This document shows, piece after piece, positions 27,123-36,534 of a DNA stretch of 64,000 nucleotides. A program made the translations under genes and the position numbers. Position 1 is the first letter of the stretch. Each line of letters starts with the position of its first letter. This stretch comes from Lichenifustis flavocetrariae (GTDB lineage: Bacteria > Pseudomonadota > Alphaproteobacteria > Rhizobiales > Beijerinckiaceae), in contig NZ_JAMOIM010000018.1 in NCBI RefSeq assembly GCF_026130545.1, forward strand, positions 1 through 64,000, in the 5' to 3' direction. The notes under the pieces are model-generated. The model saw only the letters and a program-made list of their open reading frames with translations, was not told where the DNA came from and did no database searches.

Positions 27123-27960
27123 AGCGCTTGCAGGACGGGCCGCAGCAACCCACCCTGGTCCGAGAGACAATAGCGCACCAGACGCCCGTCAAAGGGGTCT
27201 GTCTCGCGGTGGATGAGGCCGGTGTTCTCCAACGCCCGGAAGCGCTCGGTCAGCACTGCTAATGCCGCGGGCTCGCCGGGCGGCAGCGGCTCCTCGGCGA
27301 ACATCGGCCGTCCCGGCGCCAACGCTTCGATGTCGGCTAGGGCCGCGGCCGCGCTTGCGGGACGGCCATGGAAGTCCACCATCACCTTGATGCCCGGGCC
27401 GACGGGGCTGCCCGGAGTGCCTCCATCATGCGGGCGACCTTATCCACCCCCGGCAATGGCGCATGATAATGTGTGTTAGGGAATGAACACGGCCTTGAGA
27501 TGCGGTAGCCCCTCTCGACAACCTTCCGGGCGCGCTCCACAAGCGGGGCGACTTCCAGCGTCTCGTAAACGGCGCGCATGTCGCCGAGCCCGAGGTGTAG
27601 ACCTGCACCTTGTCGCGCACCTTTCCGCCGAGCAGGCGCCAGACCGGCACCCCGAGATGCCTCTCTAGGATGTCCCAGAGCGCCATCTCGATGCCCGAGA
27701 CCGCGCTTCACGCCGATGACGCCGAGCCGTCAGAATCTGCACTTCTTCAGCACGCGCACCGCCTGCTCGATGTCGCGCGGATCGCGCCCGACCAGCAAAG
27801 GCGCCAGGTCCTCGATGGCGCCTACCACCGAGCTGGTCTTCCATGTCACCGTGACCTCGCCCCAGCCAAACAGGCCGGCCTCGTCCGTCTCGACCTAGAC
27901 GAAGACCCGGTGGCGCATTTCGGTGTTGACGATGCGGGTCGAGATGGCGGTGATCTTCAC
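27041..27960 (-). pseudogene. Chimeric pseudogene: mandelate racemase/muconate lactonizing enzyme remnant joined to an HxlR regulator end
   Basis: On the minus strand, from a GTG at 27960, an enolase-superfamily N-terminus is readable: MKITAISTRIVNTEMRHRVF, a stop, then TDEAGLFGWGEVTVTWKTSS and GAIEDLAPLLVGRDPRDIEQ. After frameshifts come [20 protein letters not shown] and VMVDFHGRPASAAAALADIE. Near 27257 the frame runs without a break into the C-terminal half of an HxlR-type winged-helix regulator (LTERFRALENTGLIHRET, then VRYCLSDQGGLLRPVLQALY), ending at 27041. The HxlR N-terminus and the enolase catalytic C-terminus are both missing. It is the dead end of the sugar-acid operon on this strand. 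Confidence 0.65.
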
Positions 27961-27982
27961 GGGCGATGCCCTGGCATTGTGA

Positions 27983-28867
27983 TCAGCCGGCGAAGCGCGG
28001 CTCGGGCAGGCCACCGACTCCGACGTCGAGAGCCAGCAGGCCGCCAGCATGGGGTTGGGCCGCGAGAGCGTCGCCCTCAAGATCCCACACGGCCGAGGTC
28101 ACGTAGAGGGTCCGCAGATCCGTCCCGCCGAACATGCAGCTCGTGGGCTTCTGCACAGGCAGGAGCACCACGCGATCCACCCGGCCATCGGGGGCATAGC
28201 GAACGAGCCGCCAGCCGTCCCATTGCGCGTTCCACAGGAAGCCTTCCGCATCCACCGTGGAGCCGTCAGGCGTGCCCGGCTGGTCCGCGCAGTCGGTAAA
28301 CACACGCCGCTTGCCGAGGCGCCCGGTCGCCACGTCGAAATCGTAGGCGAAGATGGTACGGCGCAAGCTGTCGGCGAAGTAGAAGACGCGGTCGTCCGGG
28401 CTCCAGGCGAGGCTGTTGGAAATCCCGATGCCACCCTCCATGCGATGGCAGGACAGATCGGGATCGAGGCGGTAGAGCGCCCCGGATGGGGCCCTCAACC
28501 CGTCGTCCATGGTACCGGCCCAGAAGCGGCCGCGCCGGTCGCATTTGCCGTCGTTCATGCGATTGGTCGGCAGATGCGACTCGGGCGCAGCCAGACGACG
28601 GATCGCGCCCGTTGGAGGATCGAAGAACGCGAAGCCCGAGGCCAAGGCGAGTACGAGCCCGCCCGTCTCGCGCAGAGCCAGGGCGCAGACCCGCTCCTGG
28701 AAGTGCCACCGCTCGACGGCGCCCGTCGCGGGCTCGTAGCGCTGCAATAGGCGGCCCTCGATGTCGACCCAGTAGAGCGCCTGTTCGGCGACATCCCAGA
28801 CCGGCACCTCGCCCAGCTTGTTGCGGGCGTCGACGACGCAGCGGACCTCGGATGTTTCCGCACTCAT
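27983..28867 (-). CDS. SMP-30/gluconolactonase-family sugar lactonase
   Basis: A 294-residue six-bladed beta-propeller enzyme that opens sugar lactones to the free acids. Likely metal ligands are visible: Glu20 (GEVPVWD), the Asn of GISNSLAWS and the Asp of PGTPDGSTVD. The NRMNDGKCDRRGRFWAGTMD segment is typical of the family. The start overlaps the end of the upstream ABC transporter gene by four bases, so the two are coupled. In context it would act on a lactone formed by a sugar dehydrogenase; the exact sugar is unknown. Confidence 0.88.
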   Translation of the reverse strand: MSAETSEVRCVVDARNKLGEVPVWDVAEQALYWVDIEGRLLQRYEPATGAVERWHFQERVCALALRETGGLVLALASGFAFFDPPTGAIRRLAAPESHLPTNRMNDGKCDRRGRFWAGTMDDGLRAPSGALYRLDPDLSCHRMEGGIGISNSLAWSPDDRVFYFADSLRRTIFAYDFDVATGRLGKRRVFTDCADQPGTPDGSTVDAEGFLWNAQWDGWRLVRYAPDGRVDRVVLLPVQKPTSCMFGGTDLRTLYVTSAVWDLEGDALAAQPHAGGLLALDVGVGGLPEPRFAG

Positions 28868-31437
28868 AGCGCACGCCTCCGCGATAGACGCAACGAATAG
28901 CCCGCGACGGCGATCAGGGTGAGGCCGCCCGTCCAGACATATTGGAAATAGGCCGATACATGCATGAGGTTCAGCGCGTTCTGCATGACACCGACCGCGA
29001 TGGCGCCAAGCAGCACCCCGATCGCCGTGCCGCGGCCACCGAACACGCTGACCCCGCCGACCACCACCGCCGTCACCGAGGCCAGCGTGAACGAGGCGCC
29101 TGCCTGCGGATCGCCGCTGCCGATGCGCGCCGCGATCAACAAGCCCGCCCCGGCAGCGCAGATCGCACAGACCACATAGGCCAAGGCCCGCACCGCGCGG
29201 GTGCCGATGCCCACCACATGCGCGGCTTCGGCATTCGAGCCGACGCCGTAGAGCCGCTGGCCGAGCCGCCCGCGCACGAGCAGCAGTTCGGCGAGGAGGA
29301 AAAGCACCACCACGACGATTGCCGCGGCAGGAACCGGGCCGACGTTGGCGCTGAAGATGTCGAGAAAGCGATCGCCGACAAGACCGCCGGGGCTTGGCCG
29401 CACGATCAGCGCGAGGCCGAACACGATGGAATAGCTGGAGAGGGTCGCGATCAGGTCGGGGATGCGCAGGCGCACCACGAGCGCGGCGTTGAGCGCGCCG
29501 GTGAGGAGCCCCGCCGCGAGGCTCGCCACAACGGCGAGCACGACACCCCCGAGGCTTTCGCCCGTCGCGGTGTAGGACACGATGGCGGTGACGAGGCTGA
29601 TCAGCGGCCCCACCGACAGATCGATGCCGCCGAGCAGGATTACGAAGAACTGCCCGAGGGCGACGAGCGCCAGCGGAGCGACTTGGCTGGCGATGTTGGA
29701 CAGATTGCCGGGCGACAGGAAGAACGACGAGACGCGCGATGTCGCGAGCCCGAGGGCAAGCACCAGCGCCGCGAGCAGCGCCGCGCTGGCGTAGCGCGCC
29801 ACCATCGCGTGACCGCCGCGGCGCGGAGCCGTGGCCGGCGTGGCTCGCGCCGCGTCGCCGTCAGCCTTGATGCCACCGCCCGCCAGGGCGGTCGTGCCGG
29901 CATCGACCGCGCTACCGACGATGCCTTCCTCCGTCGCCTCGGCGCCGCCGACCTCATTGACGACCCGTCCGCGCGAAAAGACGAGGATGCGGTCGCTGAG
30001 CCCGATCAATTCGAGAAGATCGGACGACACCAGGATCACCGCGGCCCCGGCCTCAGCCAAAGTCCGGATGCGGCGGTAGATCTCGAGCTTGGTCGCGACG
30101 TCGACGCCGCGCGTCGGATCCTCGAAGATGAAGACCTTGGGGTCACCCACGGTCCAGCGCCCGAGCACCACCTTCTGCTGGTTGCCGCCCGATAGGCTGG
30201 CGACACTCTGCTCGCCGGACGGGGTCTTGGTCGCGAAGCGCTCGATCGCGGCCCGTGTGACATCGCGCTCGCGGGCCGCCGGGATGAGCCCGAGGCCAGC
30301 CCAGTCGCGCAGATGGGGCAGCGAGGTGTTCTCGCGGATGGAATGGGGCAGGAACAGCCCTTCCTTCTGCCGCTCCGCGGGAACGTAGACGATGCCGGCA
30401 CGGATCGCGCGGGCGGGCGTGCCGAGCCGCACGGCGGTGCTATCCAGCATCACCCGGCCGGTCCAGGGCGCGAGGCCGAACAAGGCGCGCACCACATCCG
30501 ACTGGCCATTGCCCTGAATGCCGCCCAGCCCAAGCACCTCGCCGGCCCGCGCCGCGAAGCGTACCCCCTCGAAGCGCCCGTCGCTCGATAGATCCTCGAC
30601 CACCAGTCGCGCGGCGCCGGGCGCGGTGGCGCGCGGCGGATAGGCGAGGGCCATCTCGCGCCCGACCATCATGGCGACGAGCTGTTCGTGGTCGACCTTA
30701 TCGCGATCCACCGTGCCGACCACCTCGCCATCCTTGAGGACGGTGATGCGGTCCGCAATGGCGAAGACCTCCGGCAGCCGGTGCGAGATGAAGATCACCG
30801 CCGTGCCGGCCGCCCTGAGCTGCCGGACGATGACGAAGAGATGCTGGATCTCGGCCGCGTCGAGCGCGGAGGTGGGTTCGTCGAGGATCAGGACCGACGG
30901 GTCCGTGGTCAGCGCCCGTGCGATCTCGACGATCTGCCGTTCCGCGACGCTCAGATCGCGTATCCGCGCCGTCAAGGGCAGCGTCGCGATCCCTAGACGG
31001 TCGAGGATTGCTTGGGCGCCGCGGTCCATCGCGGCTCTGTCCACCAGCACTGCCCCGCCCGGCTCGCGGCCGAGCCAGATGTTCTGCGCGACGTCGAGGT
31101 CGGGCACCAGGCGGGTGTCCTGGTAGACCATGGCGATGCCGAGGTCCTGCGACTGCCGGGGCCCGATGATCGCAACCTCGGCGCCCCGAACCCGGATCAC
31201 GCCGGCGTCGGGCCGCCAGACGCCGGCGATGATGCGCATCAGCGTCGACTTGCCGGCGCCGTTCTCGCCCATCAGGACATGCACCTCGCCCGGCCGACAC
31301 GCGAAGGACACGCCCTTGAGCGCACGCACCACGCCGAACGATTTTTTGATCCCGACGAGTTCCAGCGCATTCGGCGCGACAAGACGATCCGCGACCGAGG
31401 TACCAGTCGCCTCTTCTTGCACTGCATCCAACATCAT
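28864..31437 (-). CDS. Fused sugar ABC transporter: two ATPase domains plus permease (RbsA-RbsC type)
   Basis: An 857-residue fusion. Residues about 25-260 form the first ATPase domain (GENGAGKST, signature-like LSVAERQ, ILDEPTSALD). Residues about 275-510 form the second, with a degenerate Walker A (GGIQGNGQ), LSGGNQQK and FIFEDPTRGVD. Together they equal an RbsA/XylG protein. After a linker of about 40 residues, residues about 545-850 form an RbsC-like permease of about ten helices, with LLGGIDLSVGPLISL and GGVSVFGGRGT. Most relatives make these as two proteins. A second, separate permease lies upstream, so the pore may be a heterodimer. Confidence 0.88.
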   Translation of the reverse strand: MMLDAVQEEATGTSVADRLVAPNALELVGIKKSFGVVRALKGVSFACRPGEVHVLMGENGAGKSTLMRIIAGVWRPDAGVIRVRGAEVAIIGPRQSQDLGIAMVYQDTRLVPDLDVAQNIWLGREPGGAVLVDRAAMDRGAQAILDRLGIATLPLTARIRDLSVAERQIVEIARALTTDPSVLILDEPTSALDAAEIQHLFVIVRQLRAAGTAVIFISHRLPEVFAIADRITVLKDGEVVGTVDRDKVDHEQLVAMMVGREMALAYPPRATAPGAARLVVEDLSSDGRFEGVRFAARAGEVLGLGGIQGNGQSDVVRALFGLAPWTGRVMLDSTAVRLGTPARAIRAGIVYVPAERQKEGLFLPHSIRENTSLPHLRDWAGLGLIPAARERDVTRAAIERFATKTPSGEQSVASLSGGNQQKVVLGRWTVGDPKVFIFEDPTRGVDVATKLEIYRRIRTLAEAGAAVILVSSDLLELIGLSDRILVFSRGRVVNEVGGAEATEEGIVGSAVDAGTTALAGGGIKADGDAARATPATAPRRGGHAMVARYASAALLAALVLALGLATSRVSSFFLSPGNLSNIASQVAPLALVALGQFFVILLGGIDLSVGPLISLVTAIVSYTATGESLGGVVLAVVASLAAGLLTGALNAALVVRLRIPDLIATLSSYSIVFGLALIVRPSPGGLVGDRFLDIFSANVGPVPAAAIVVVVLFLLAELLLVRGRLGQRLYGVGSNAEAAHVVGIGTRAVRALAYVVCAICAAGAGLLIAARIGSGDPQAGASFTLASVTAVVVGGVSVFGGRGTAIGVLLGAIAVGVMQNALNLMHVSAYFQYVWTGGLTLIAVAGYSLRLSRRRAL

Positions 31438-31464
31438 CGGGAACCGCCCTGCCCTTTGGTGGGT

Positions 31465-31489
31465 GACCCGCCTCCCAGCCAGGCGGGTC
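31465..31489. repeat. Intercistronic hairpin after the binding-protein gene
   Basis: GACCCGCCT (31465-31473) and AGGCGGGTC (31481-31489) form a perfect nine-base stem with a seven-base loop. It lies in the 67-base gap between the binding-protein gene at 31505 and the ATPase-permease fusion. There is no T-tract in the direction of transcription, so full termination is not expected. Confidence 0.65.
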
Positions 31490-31504
31490 GCGTCATGGTG
31501 AGGC

Positions 31505-32590
31505 TCAGCTGAACAGCTTCTTGAGTTCCTCGTCTGTCAGCAGCGTGTCGACGAAAACGCCGTCCGGCAGGTCCTTCTTCATGAACTGCTGATAGTTGCT
31601 GCCGTCGATCAGGATCGGGTCGATGATCTGCCGCTTCGGCACATCCTGGCCGGACAGCAGCTTGACGGCGGTGCGGAGGGCGACGACGCCCTCCCACGAC
31701 GGCTCGGATACGCAGCCGATCTTGAACTTCGGGTTTTTTTCCTTCTCGGCGTCATAGAGCTTGAAGAGGCCGTTGTAGTCGTCGCCGGTCGCCGGAACGA
31801 GCGGGCGATTGGCGGCGATCAACGCCTTCAATGCGCCTGCTGCATCCTGGCCGCCGTCGCACCAAATGCCATCGATCTCGGGATAGGCGGCGATGAGGTC
31901 GGCCATGACGACCTTGGCCTTGTCCTCCTGCCAGGACGCATCCTTGAATGCGAGAACCTCGATGCCGGGGCCGAACTGGGTCTGCGCACCCGCCCAGCAA
32001 TCGGCGGTATAGGAGTTGCCGGGAAGACCGCCGAGGGCGACGATCTTGCCCTTTCCACCGAGGAAACCATTCAACGCCTTGCCGGTGGTTGCACCCTTGC
32101 GCTTGGGGTCGGTGCCGATGAAGGCCGTCCAGTTCTCGCCCTCCACCGGCAGGTTGAACGGGATGGTGGGGATGCCGGCGCGGGTCGCCTTGCGGAGGGC
32201 AGGCACGACGGCCGTGCTGGAATTGGGAATGCATAGCAGGGCATCGACGTTCTGCGAGATCAGGTCTTCGATGTCGTTGACCTGCTTGGAGATGTCACCC
32301 TGGCCATCGACCACGATAAGATCGTACTTGTCAGCATTGGCCTTGGCCTCGCTCTGCATAGAAGTGAGGCATTCCGTCCGCCAGGTATTCCCGGAGAAGC
32401 CATTGGAAAAGCCGATGCGCAGCTTACCGGATTTCTGGACCCCCTTGGCCATTTCCGGAGAACCGTCGATCTTGGCGCTGCTGATCGCGTCCGCAAGGGC
32501 GAGACCGCCGGTCGCTACGAACAGCCCCGCCGCCGAAGCGCCGAGACCGAGCCGCAGGGCGGTCCGGCGGTCGATGTTGGAATGCGTCAT
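31505..32590 (-). CDS. Sugar ABC transporter substrate-binding protein, Tat-exported
   Basis: A 361-residue periplasmic binding protein of the RbsB/LacI-like fold. A twin-arginine signal (DRRTALRLGLGASAAGLF) is at about residues 7-24 with cleavage near ALADA. The mature part carries LRIGFSNGFSGNTWRTEC and the hinge-type segment NDIEDLISQNVDALLCIPNS. A C-terminal segment contains GCVSEPSWEGVVALRTAVKL. It is the second gene of the minus-strand operon, between a permease and the ATPase-permease fusion. The ligand is probably a sugar, sugar acid or lactone, judged from the lactonase in the same operon. Confidence 0.88.
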   Translation of the reverse strand: MTHSNIDRRTALRLGLGASAAGLFVATGGLALADAISSAKIDGSPEMAKGVQKSGKLRIGFSNGFSGNTWRTECLTSMQSEAKANADKYDLIVVDGQGDISKQVNDIEDLISQNVDALLCIPNSSTAVVPALRKATRAGIPTIPFNLPVEGENWTAFIGTDPKRKGATTGKALNGFLGGKGKIVALGGLPGNSYTADCWAGAQTQFGPGIEVLAFKDASWQEDKAKVVMADLIAAYPEIDGIWCDGGQDAAGALKALIAANRPLVPATGDDYNGLFKLYDAEKEKNPKFKIGCVSEPSWEGVVALRTAVKLLSGQDVPKRQIIDPILIDGSNYQQFMKKDLPDGVFVDTLLTDEELKKLFS

Positions 32591-32636
32591 TTTCGTTTTC
32601 CTCCATTGATGGTGCCGTTGCGCGGCACCTTGTTGC

Positions 32637-33587
32637 TCAGGCGGTTCCGCGCGAGCCGATCATCCGGTAGGCCACGACGCTCAACGCGATCAGCACGCCC
32701 TGGATGACGTATTGCGCGCCCGTCGAAACCTGGGCGACATTGGTGAAGCTTGTGAGTTCTGTGACGAAGAGCGCTCCGGCGATGGTGGCCGTCACACTGC
32801 CGATGCCGCCGGTCAGGGCCGTGCCGCCGACCACGACCGCGACGACCGACGTCAGCAGGAACTGGTTGCCGATGCCGAGGCTCGGATTGCCCACATAAGC
32901 GGTTATAAGGAGACCGCCGAGCACTGCCAGGGTCGCGCTCAGGGCATAGGCGGCGACCAGCACGCTGCGGGTCGGCACGCCCATGAGGCGCGCCGCGGTC
33001 TCGTTGGCGCCCACCGCATAGACCCAGCGGCCAAAGGTCGTGCGGCGCATGGCGAAGGCGACGCCTAGAGTGATCACGATCCAGCAGATCGCGCTGGCAG
33101 GTAGGCCGAAGGCGGAACCCTGCCCGATGACGTTGAAGGCTCCGGCTGCGGCGCCGTGCGGCGCGCCGCCGGTAAAGACCAAGGCCGCACCGAACAGGAT
33201 CGAGTTCATCGCGAGCGTGGCGATGATGGGTGCGACGCGCAGCACCGCGATCAGGATCCCGTTGACGATGCCGACCACGGCGCCGGCCACGAGGCAGCAC
33301 AGGACGGCCGGAAGGATCCGCGAATCCTGGCCCAACATCACGCTGGTCGCGATGATGTTGGTCATGGTCACCACACCGGCGACCGAGAGGTCGATTCCGC
33401 CGGTCAGCAACGCCAACGTTTGTCCCGTCGCCACGAGGCCGAGGAAGGCCGTGACCTGCAGGATGTTCAGCATTTGCGCCGGCTTGAGCATGGCCGGCGA
33501 TACGATCGCGGCGACGACGTAGAGCAAAACCACAGCCACCCACACGGGTGAGCGGCGTAATAGCGTGGATGCTCTTTGCCCCAACAT
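32637..33587 (-). CDS. Sugar ABC transporter permease, RbsC-like
   Basis: A 316-residue permease with eight to ten hydrophobic segments. Family motifs are LLTGGIDLSVAGVVTMTNII near residue 61, IATLAMNSILFGAALVF and GGTALTGGIGSVTATIAGAL. It is the first gene of the minus-strand operon and is divergent from the FadR-type regulator. With the permease half of the fusion at 28864 it could form a heterodimeric channel. Confidence 0.88.
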   Translation of the reverse strand: MLGQRASTLLRRSPVWVAVVLLYVVAAIVSPAMLKPAQMLNILQVTAFLGLVATGQTLALLTGGIDLSVAGVVTMTNIIATSVMLGQDSRILPAVLCCLVAGAVVGIVNGILIAVLRVAPIIATLAMNSILFGAALVFTGGAPHGAAAGAFNVIGQGSAFGLPASAICWIVITLGVAFAMRRTTFGRWVYAVGANETAARLMGVPTRSVLVAAYALSATLAVLGGLLITAYVGNPSLGIGNQFLLTSVVAVVVGGTALTGGIGSVTATIAGALFVTELTSFTNVAQVSTGAQYVIQGVLIALSVVAYRMIGSRGTA

Positions 33588-33656
33588 CGATCGGGATCTC
33601 CGCCACAGCCGATATCGCCGGACAACCTTTAGGGGACCGACCTCGGCAGCCAGCGC

Positions 33657-33708
33657 GCTATATCACAGGCAATTGACCGTTGACAAATAGCTTCTGGGGT
33701 CTTCAATG
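33657..33708. promoter_or_regulatory. Probable overlapping divergent promoters of the sugar-acid locus
   Basis: TTGACA at 33680-33685 could serve the plus-strand regulator gene, although its -10 partner (TCAATG, 17 bases on) is weak. On the minus strand, TTGTCA (33686-33681) with TATAGC (33662-33657), 18 bases apart, would drive the ABC operon. TTGAC occurs twice in direct repeat (33673 and 33680), a plausible site for the divergent FadR-type regulator. All of this is inferred from sequence only. Confidence 0.3.
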
Positions 33709-33763
33709 ATCGAAACAGCTCAACCTATCTGAGAGGTCGGCGGTATTGTTGAGTGGACTTGCC

Positions 33764-34480
33764 ATGATTGATCCGCAATCCGCCGATCCGCGCGCCGCCA
33801 GCCTCGTCGATCGACTGATGGCGGATGTCTGCGACCACATCCGCGTCAACGGCCTGGAGCCCGGCGCAGTGCTGCCGAGCGAAGCCGATTTCGCGAGCCG
33901 GGCGGGCGTGTCTCGCGCGGTTGCCCGAGAGGGGTTCCGGGGCCTCGCCGCATTGAAGCTGATCGATGTGGGAAACGGCCGTCGCGCCCGTGTGGCGCAA
34001 ACCGACGACAGCGTCCTCAGCCTCATGATCGACCACGCGGTCCACACCAAGCAGATCCGCATTCAGCAGATCCTCGATGTGCGCCGCACTATCGAACTCC
34101 GGACCGTAGCGCTGGCGGCCCTGAGGCGGAGCGATCGCGAGGCCACCGACATCGTCGATCTCGCGGCCACCATGCGCGCGAACCTCGCGCAACCCGAAAA
34201 GGTCATGGACGCCGATATCGCGTTCCATGAGGCGATCGCCAAAGCCTCGCGCAATCCGATGTTCGCGCTGCTGGTCGGTTCGTTTCGCGTCGTGACGCGG
34301 GAGACCTGGCCGATCGGCTGGGCCACGCGGTTCAATCAGGCCAGCCAGGTCGAGAACATCGACTGTCATGACTCTATCGCGCGCGCCATCCGCGATCGCG
34401 ACATGCGCGCCGCCGAATCGGCGATGGCCCATCACTTCGATTCTGCCATCAAGACACTGGTCGACGCGGGTGTGATCTAG
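33764..34480 (+). CDS. FadR-type GntR-family transcriptional regulator
   Basis: A 238-residue regulator with an N-terminal winged helix (about residues 12-75: LEPGAVLPSEADFASRAGVS, then RAVAREGFRGLAALKLIDVG) and an all-helical FCD ligand-binding domain (DADIAFHEAIAKASRNPMFA). Residues Asp and His of the DxxFHxAI motif are the usual metal ligands. The ATG at 33764 is chosen; an in-frame TTG at 33746 behind GAGAGG is an alternative. It is divergent from the ABC operon and upstream of the sugar-acid enzymes, so it probably controls both, with a sugar acid as effector. Confidence 0.85.
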   Translation: MIDPQSADPRAASLVDRLMADVCDHIRVNGLEPGAVLPSEADFASRAGVSRAVAREGFRGLAALKLIDVGNGRRARVAQTDDSVLSLMIDHAVHTKQIRIQQILDVRRTIELRTVALAALRRSDREATDIVDLAATMRANLAQPEKVMDADIAFHEAIAKASRNPMFALLVGSFRVVTRETWPIGWATRFNQASQVENIDCHDSIARAIRDRDMRAAESAMAHHFDSAIKTLVDAGVI

Positions 34481-34521
34481 CGCATGCCCACGCATCCGGC
34501 TGAACACTCCCCAGGACTGCC

Positions 34522-35718
34522 ATGAAGATCACTGCGATCGAGACGCTCTACGCCCGCGAATTTGCGAATGTGATGTGGGTGCGCCTGCACACGGACGCCG
34601 GCGTCATCGGCCTGGGCGAAACCTTCTATGTCGCCGCAGCGGTTTCGGCCCACATCCACGACACCTTGGCTTCACGTCTACTCGGCAAGGATCCATCCTG
34701 CATCGAGGCGATCAACCGCGACATGGTCGATCTGCCCTTGGCGCAGGCGAGCACCGGCGCCGAATTCCGCGCCGCCTCGGCGATCGACATCGCGCTCTAC
34801 GACCTATGGGGGAAGGCGACCAACCAGCCGGTGCACCAGCTGCTTGGCGGCCTCTGCTGGGACAAGCTGCGCGTCTACAACACCTGCGCGGGCTACGGGT
34901 ATGTCCGCAACCGGGACATCCGCACCGTCAATACGTGGAACATCGGCGCGGACGGCCCCTACGAGGACCTGCAGGGCTTCACCACCGACGCCGGGGCCCT
35001 GGCCGAGAACCTGCTCGAAAGCGGCATCACGGCCATGAAGATCTGGCCCTTCGATCCGATCGCACGGCAAACCGGCGGTATCGACATTTCCGCCGCCCAG
35101 CTCAGGGAGGGGTTGAAGCCCTTCGAGCTCATCCGGAGCCGCGTCGGCGACCGGATGGACATTATGGTGGAGTTCCATTCGCTGTGGAACCTGACAACCG
35201 CCAAGCGGATCGCCAAAGCGCTCGAGCCCTATGCGCCGACCTGGTACGAGGACCCGATCCGCATGAATTCCAGCGGCGCCCTGGCCGAATATGCGCGCTC
35301 CACCACGGTGCCGGTCTGCGCCAGCGAGACACTGGGCTCACGCTTCGCCTACAAGGACATGCTCGACAAGGACGCCATCGGGGTCGTCATGGTCGACCTC
35401 TGCTGGACGGGCGGCTTGACGGAAGGCCGCAAGATCGCGGCGCTCGCCGACCTCTACCACAAGCCTTTCGCGCCACATGACTGCACCGGCCCGGTTGGCT
35501 TCGCGGCGGCCGTGCATGCTTCCTTCAGCCAGCCCAACACCCTGATCCAGGAATCGGTGCGGGCTTTCTATACCGGCTGGTACAAGGAACTGGTCACCGC
35601 TGTGCCGGTGATCCGCGACGGCTATGTCTATCCCATGGAGGGACCGGGCCTCGGCACGGACCTCCTGCCCGCCGTTTTCGAACGGTCGGACCTCGTCGTG
35701 CGCCGGAGCGAAGCATGA
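34522..35718 (+). CDS. Enolase-superfamily sugar-acid dehydratase (mandelate racemase/muconate lactonizing type)
   Basis: A 398-residue enzyme of the mandelate racemase/D-galactonate dehydratase group. The capping domain starts MKITAIETLYAREFANVMWV. The barrel shows LYDLWGKATNQPVHQLLGG, the acidic segments MVEFHSLWN, WYEDPIRMN and CASETLG expected to hold Mg2+, and the catalytic His of APHDCTGPVG. It would remove water from a sugar acid to give a 2-keto-3-deoxy acid. The substrate (galactonate, gluconate, idonate or other) cannot be told by eye. The stop overlaps the start of the SDR gene by four bases. Confidence 0.85.
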   Translation: MKITAIETLYAREFANVMWVRLHTDAGVIGLGETFYVAAAVSAHIHDTLASRLLGKDPSCIEAINRDMVDLPLAQASTGAEFRAASAIDIALYDLWGKATNQPVHQLLGGLCWDKLRVYNTCAGYGYVRNRDIRTVNTWNIGADGPYEDLQGFTTDAGALAENLLESGITAMKIWPFDPIARQTGGIDISAAQLREGLKPFELIRSRVGDRMDIMVEFHSLWNLTTAKRIAKALEPYAPTWYEDPIRMNSSGALAEYARSTTVPVCASETLGSRFAYKDMLDKDAIGVVMVDLCWTGGLTEGRKIAALADLYHKPFAPHDCTGPVGFAAAVHASFSQPNTLIQESVRAFYTGWYKELVTAVPVIRDGYVYPMEGPGLGTDLLPAVFERSDLVVRRSEA

Positions 35719-36485
35719 AGACCCCCCAACTCTTCGATCTTTCCGGCAAGACCGCTCTGATCACGGGCTCCTCCGGCGGCCTCGGCTTCGCCATGGCGCG
35801 CGGCCTCGCCGAGGCGGGCGCCACCCTTGTTCTCAACGGACGGGACCAGGACAAGCTGAAGGCGGCGGTGCGCACGCTCGCGGACGAGGGGCACAAAGTG
35901 TCGGCGGAGGCCTTCGACGTCACCGATGAGGCGGCGGTCACGGCGGCATTCGCCCGTTTCGACACTGCCGGGGCCGCGATCGACATCCTGGTCAACAACG
36001 CCGGCATCCAGTTTCGCAAGCCGCTGGTCGACCTCGCGGTCGCCGATTGGCGCCGCGTGATCGAGACCAACCTCACCAGCGCCTTCCTGATCGGGCGGGA
36101 GGCGGCCAAGCGCATGATCGCGCGCGGCGGCGGCAAGATCATCAACATCGGATCGCTCACGAGCGAGGTCGCCCGTGCAACGGTGGCGCCCTATACGGCG
36201 GCCAAGGGTGGCATCAAGCTGCTGACCCGATCGATGGCGGCCGAGTGGGCCGCGCACAACATTCAGGCCAACGCGATCGGCCCCGGTTACATCCTGACGG
36301 AGATGAACAAGGCGCTCATCGAGAACCAGAGCTTCGACGCCTGGGTCAAGGGTCGCACACCCACCGGACGGTGGGGAACACCCGACGACCTGATCGGCGC
36401 GGCCGTCTTCCTGGCCTCCCCGGCTTCGGCCTATGTCAACGGCCACATCTTATATGTCGACGGCGGCATGCTGGCCGTCCTTTGA
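35715..36485 (+). CDS. SDR oxidoreductase, gluconate 5-dehydrogenase-like
   Basis: A 256-residue classical short-chain dehydrogenase. The NAD(P) motif is TGSSGGLG near residue 18, with NNAG near 95 and the active-site Ser, then Tyr and Lys in YTAAKGG. It is like IdnO/Gno, which reduces 5-ketogluconate to gluconate; this fits the idonate-dehydrogenase-like gene directly downstream. The start overlaps the preceding stop (ATGA), showing coupling. Assignment to the idonate pathway is by context and general similarity. Confidence 0.82.
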   Translation: MKTPQLFDLSGKTALITGSSGGLGFAMARGLAEAGATLVLNGRDQDKLKAAVRTLADEGHKVSAEAFDVTDEAAVTAAFARFDTAGAAIDILVNNAGIQFRKPLVDLAVADWRRVIETNLTSAFLIGREAAKRMIARGGGKIINIGSLTSEVARATVAPYTAAKGGIKLLTRSMAAEWAAHNIQANAIGPGYILTEMNKALIENQSFDAWVKGRTPTGRWGTPDDLIGAAVFLASPASAYVNGHILYVDGGMLAVL

Positions 36486-36534
36486 CACCGCGGACGGTCT
36501 GGGCGATCCGCTTCAACACCTAGGAACAAGCATC

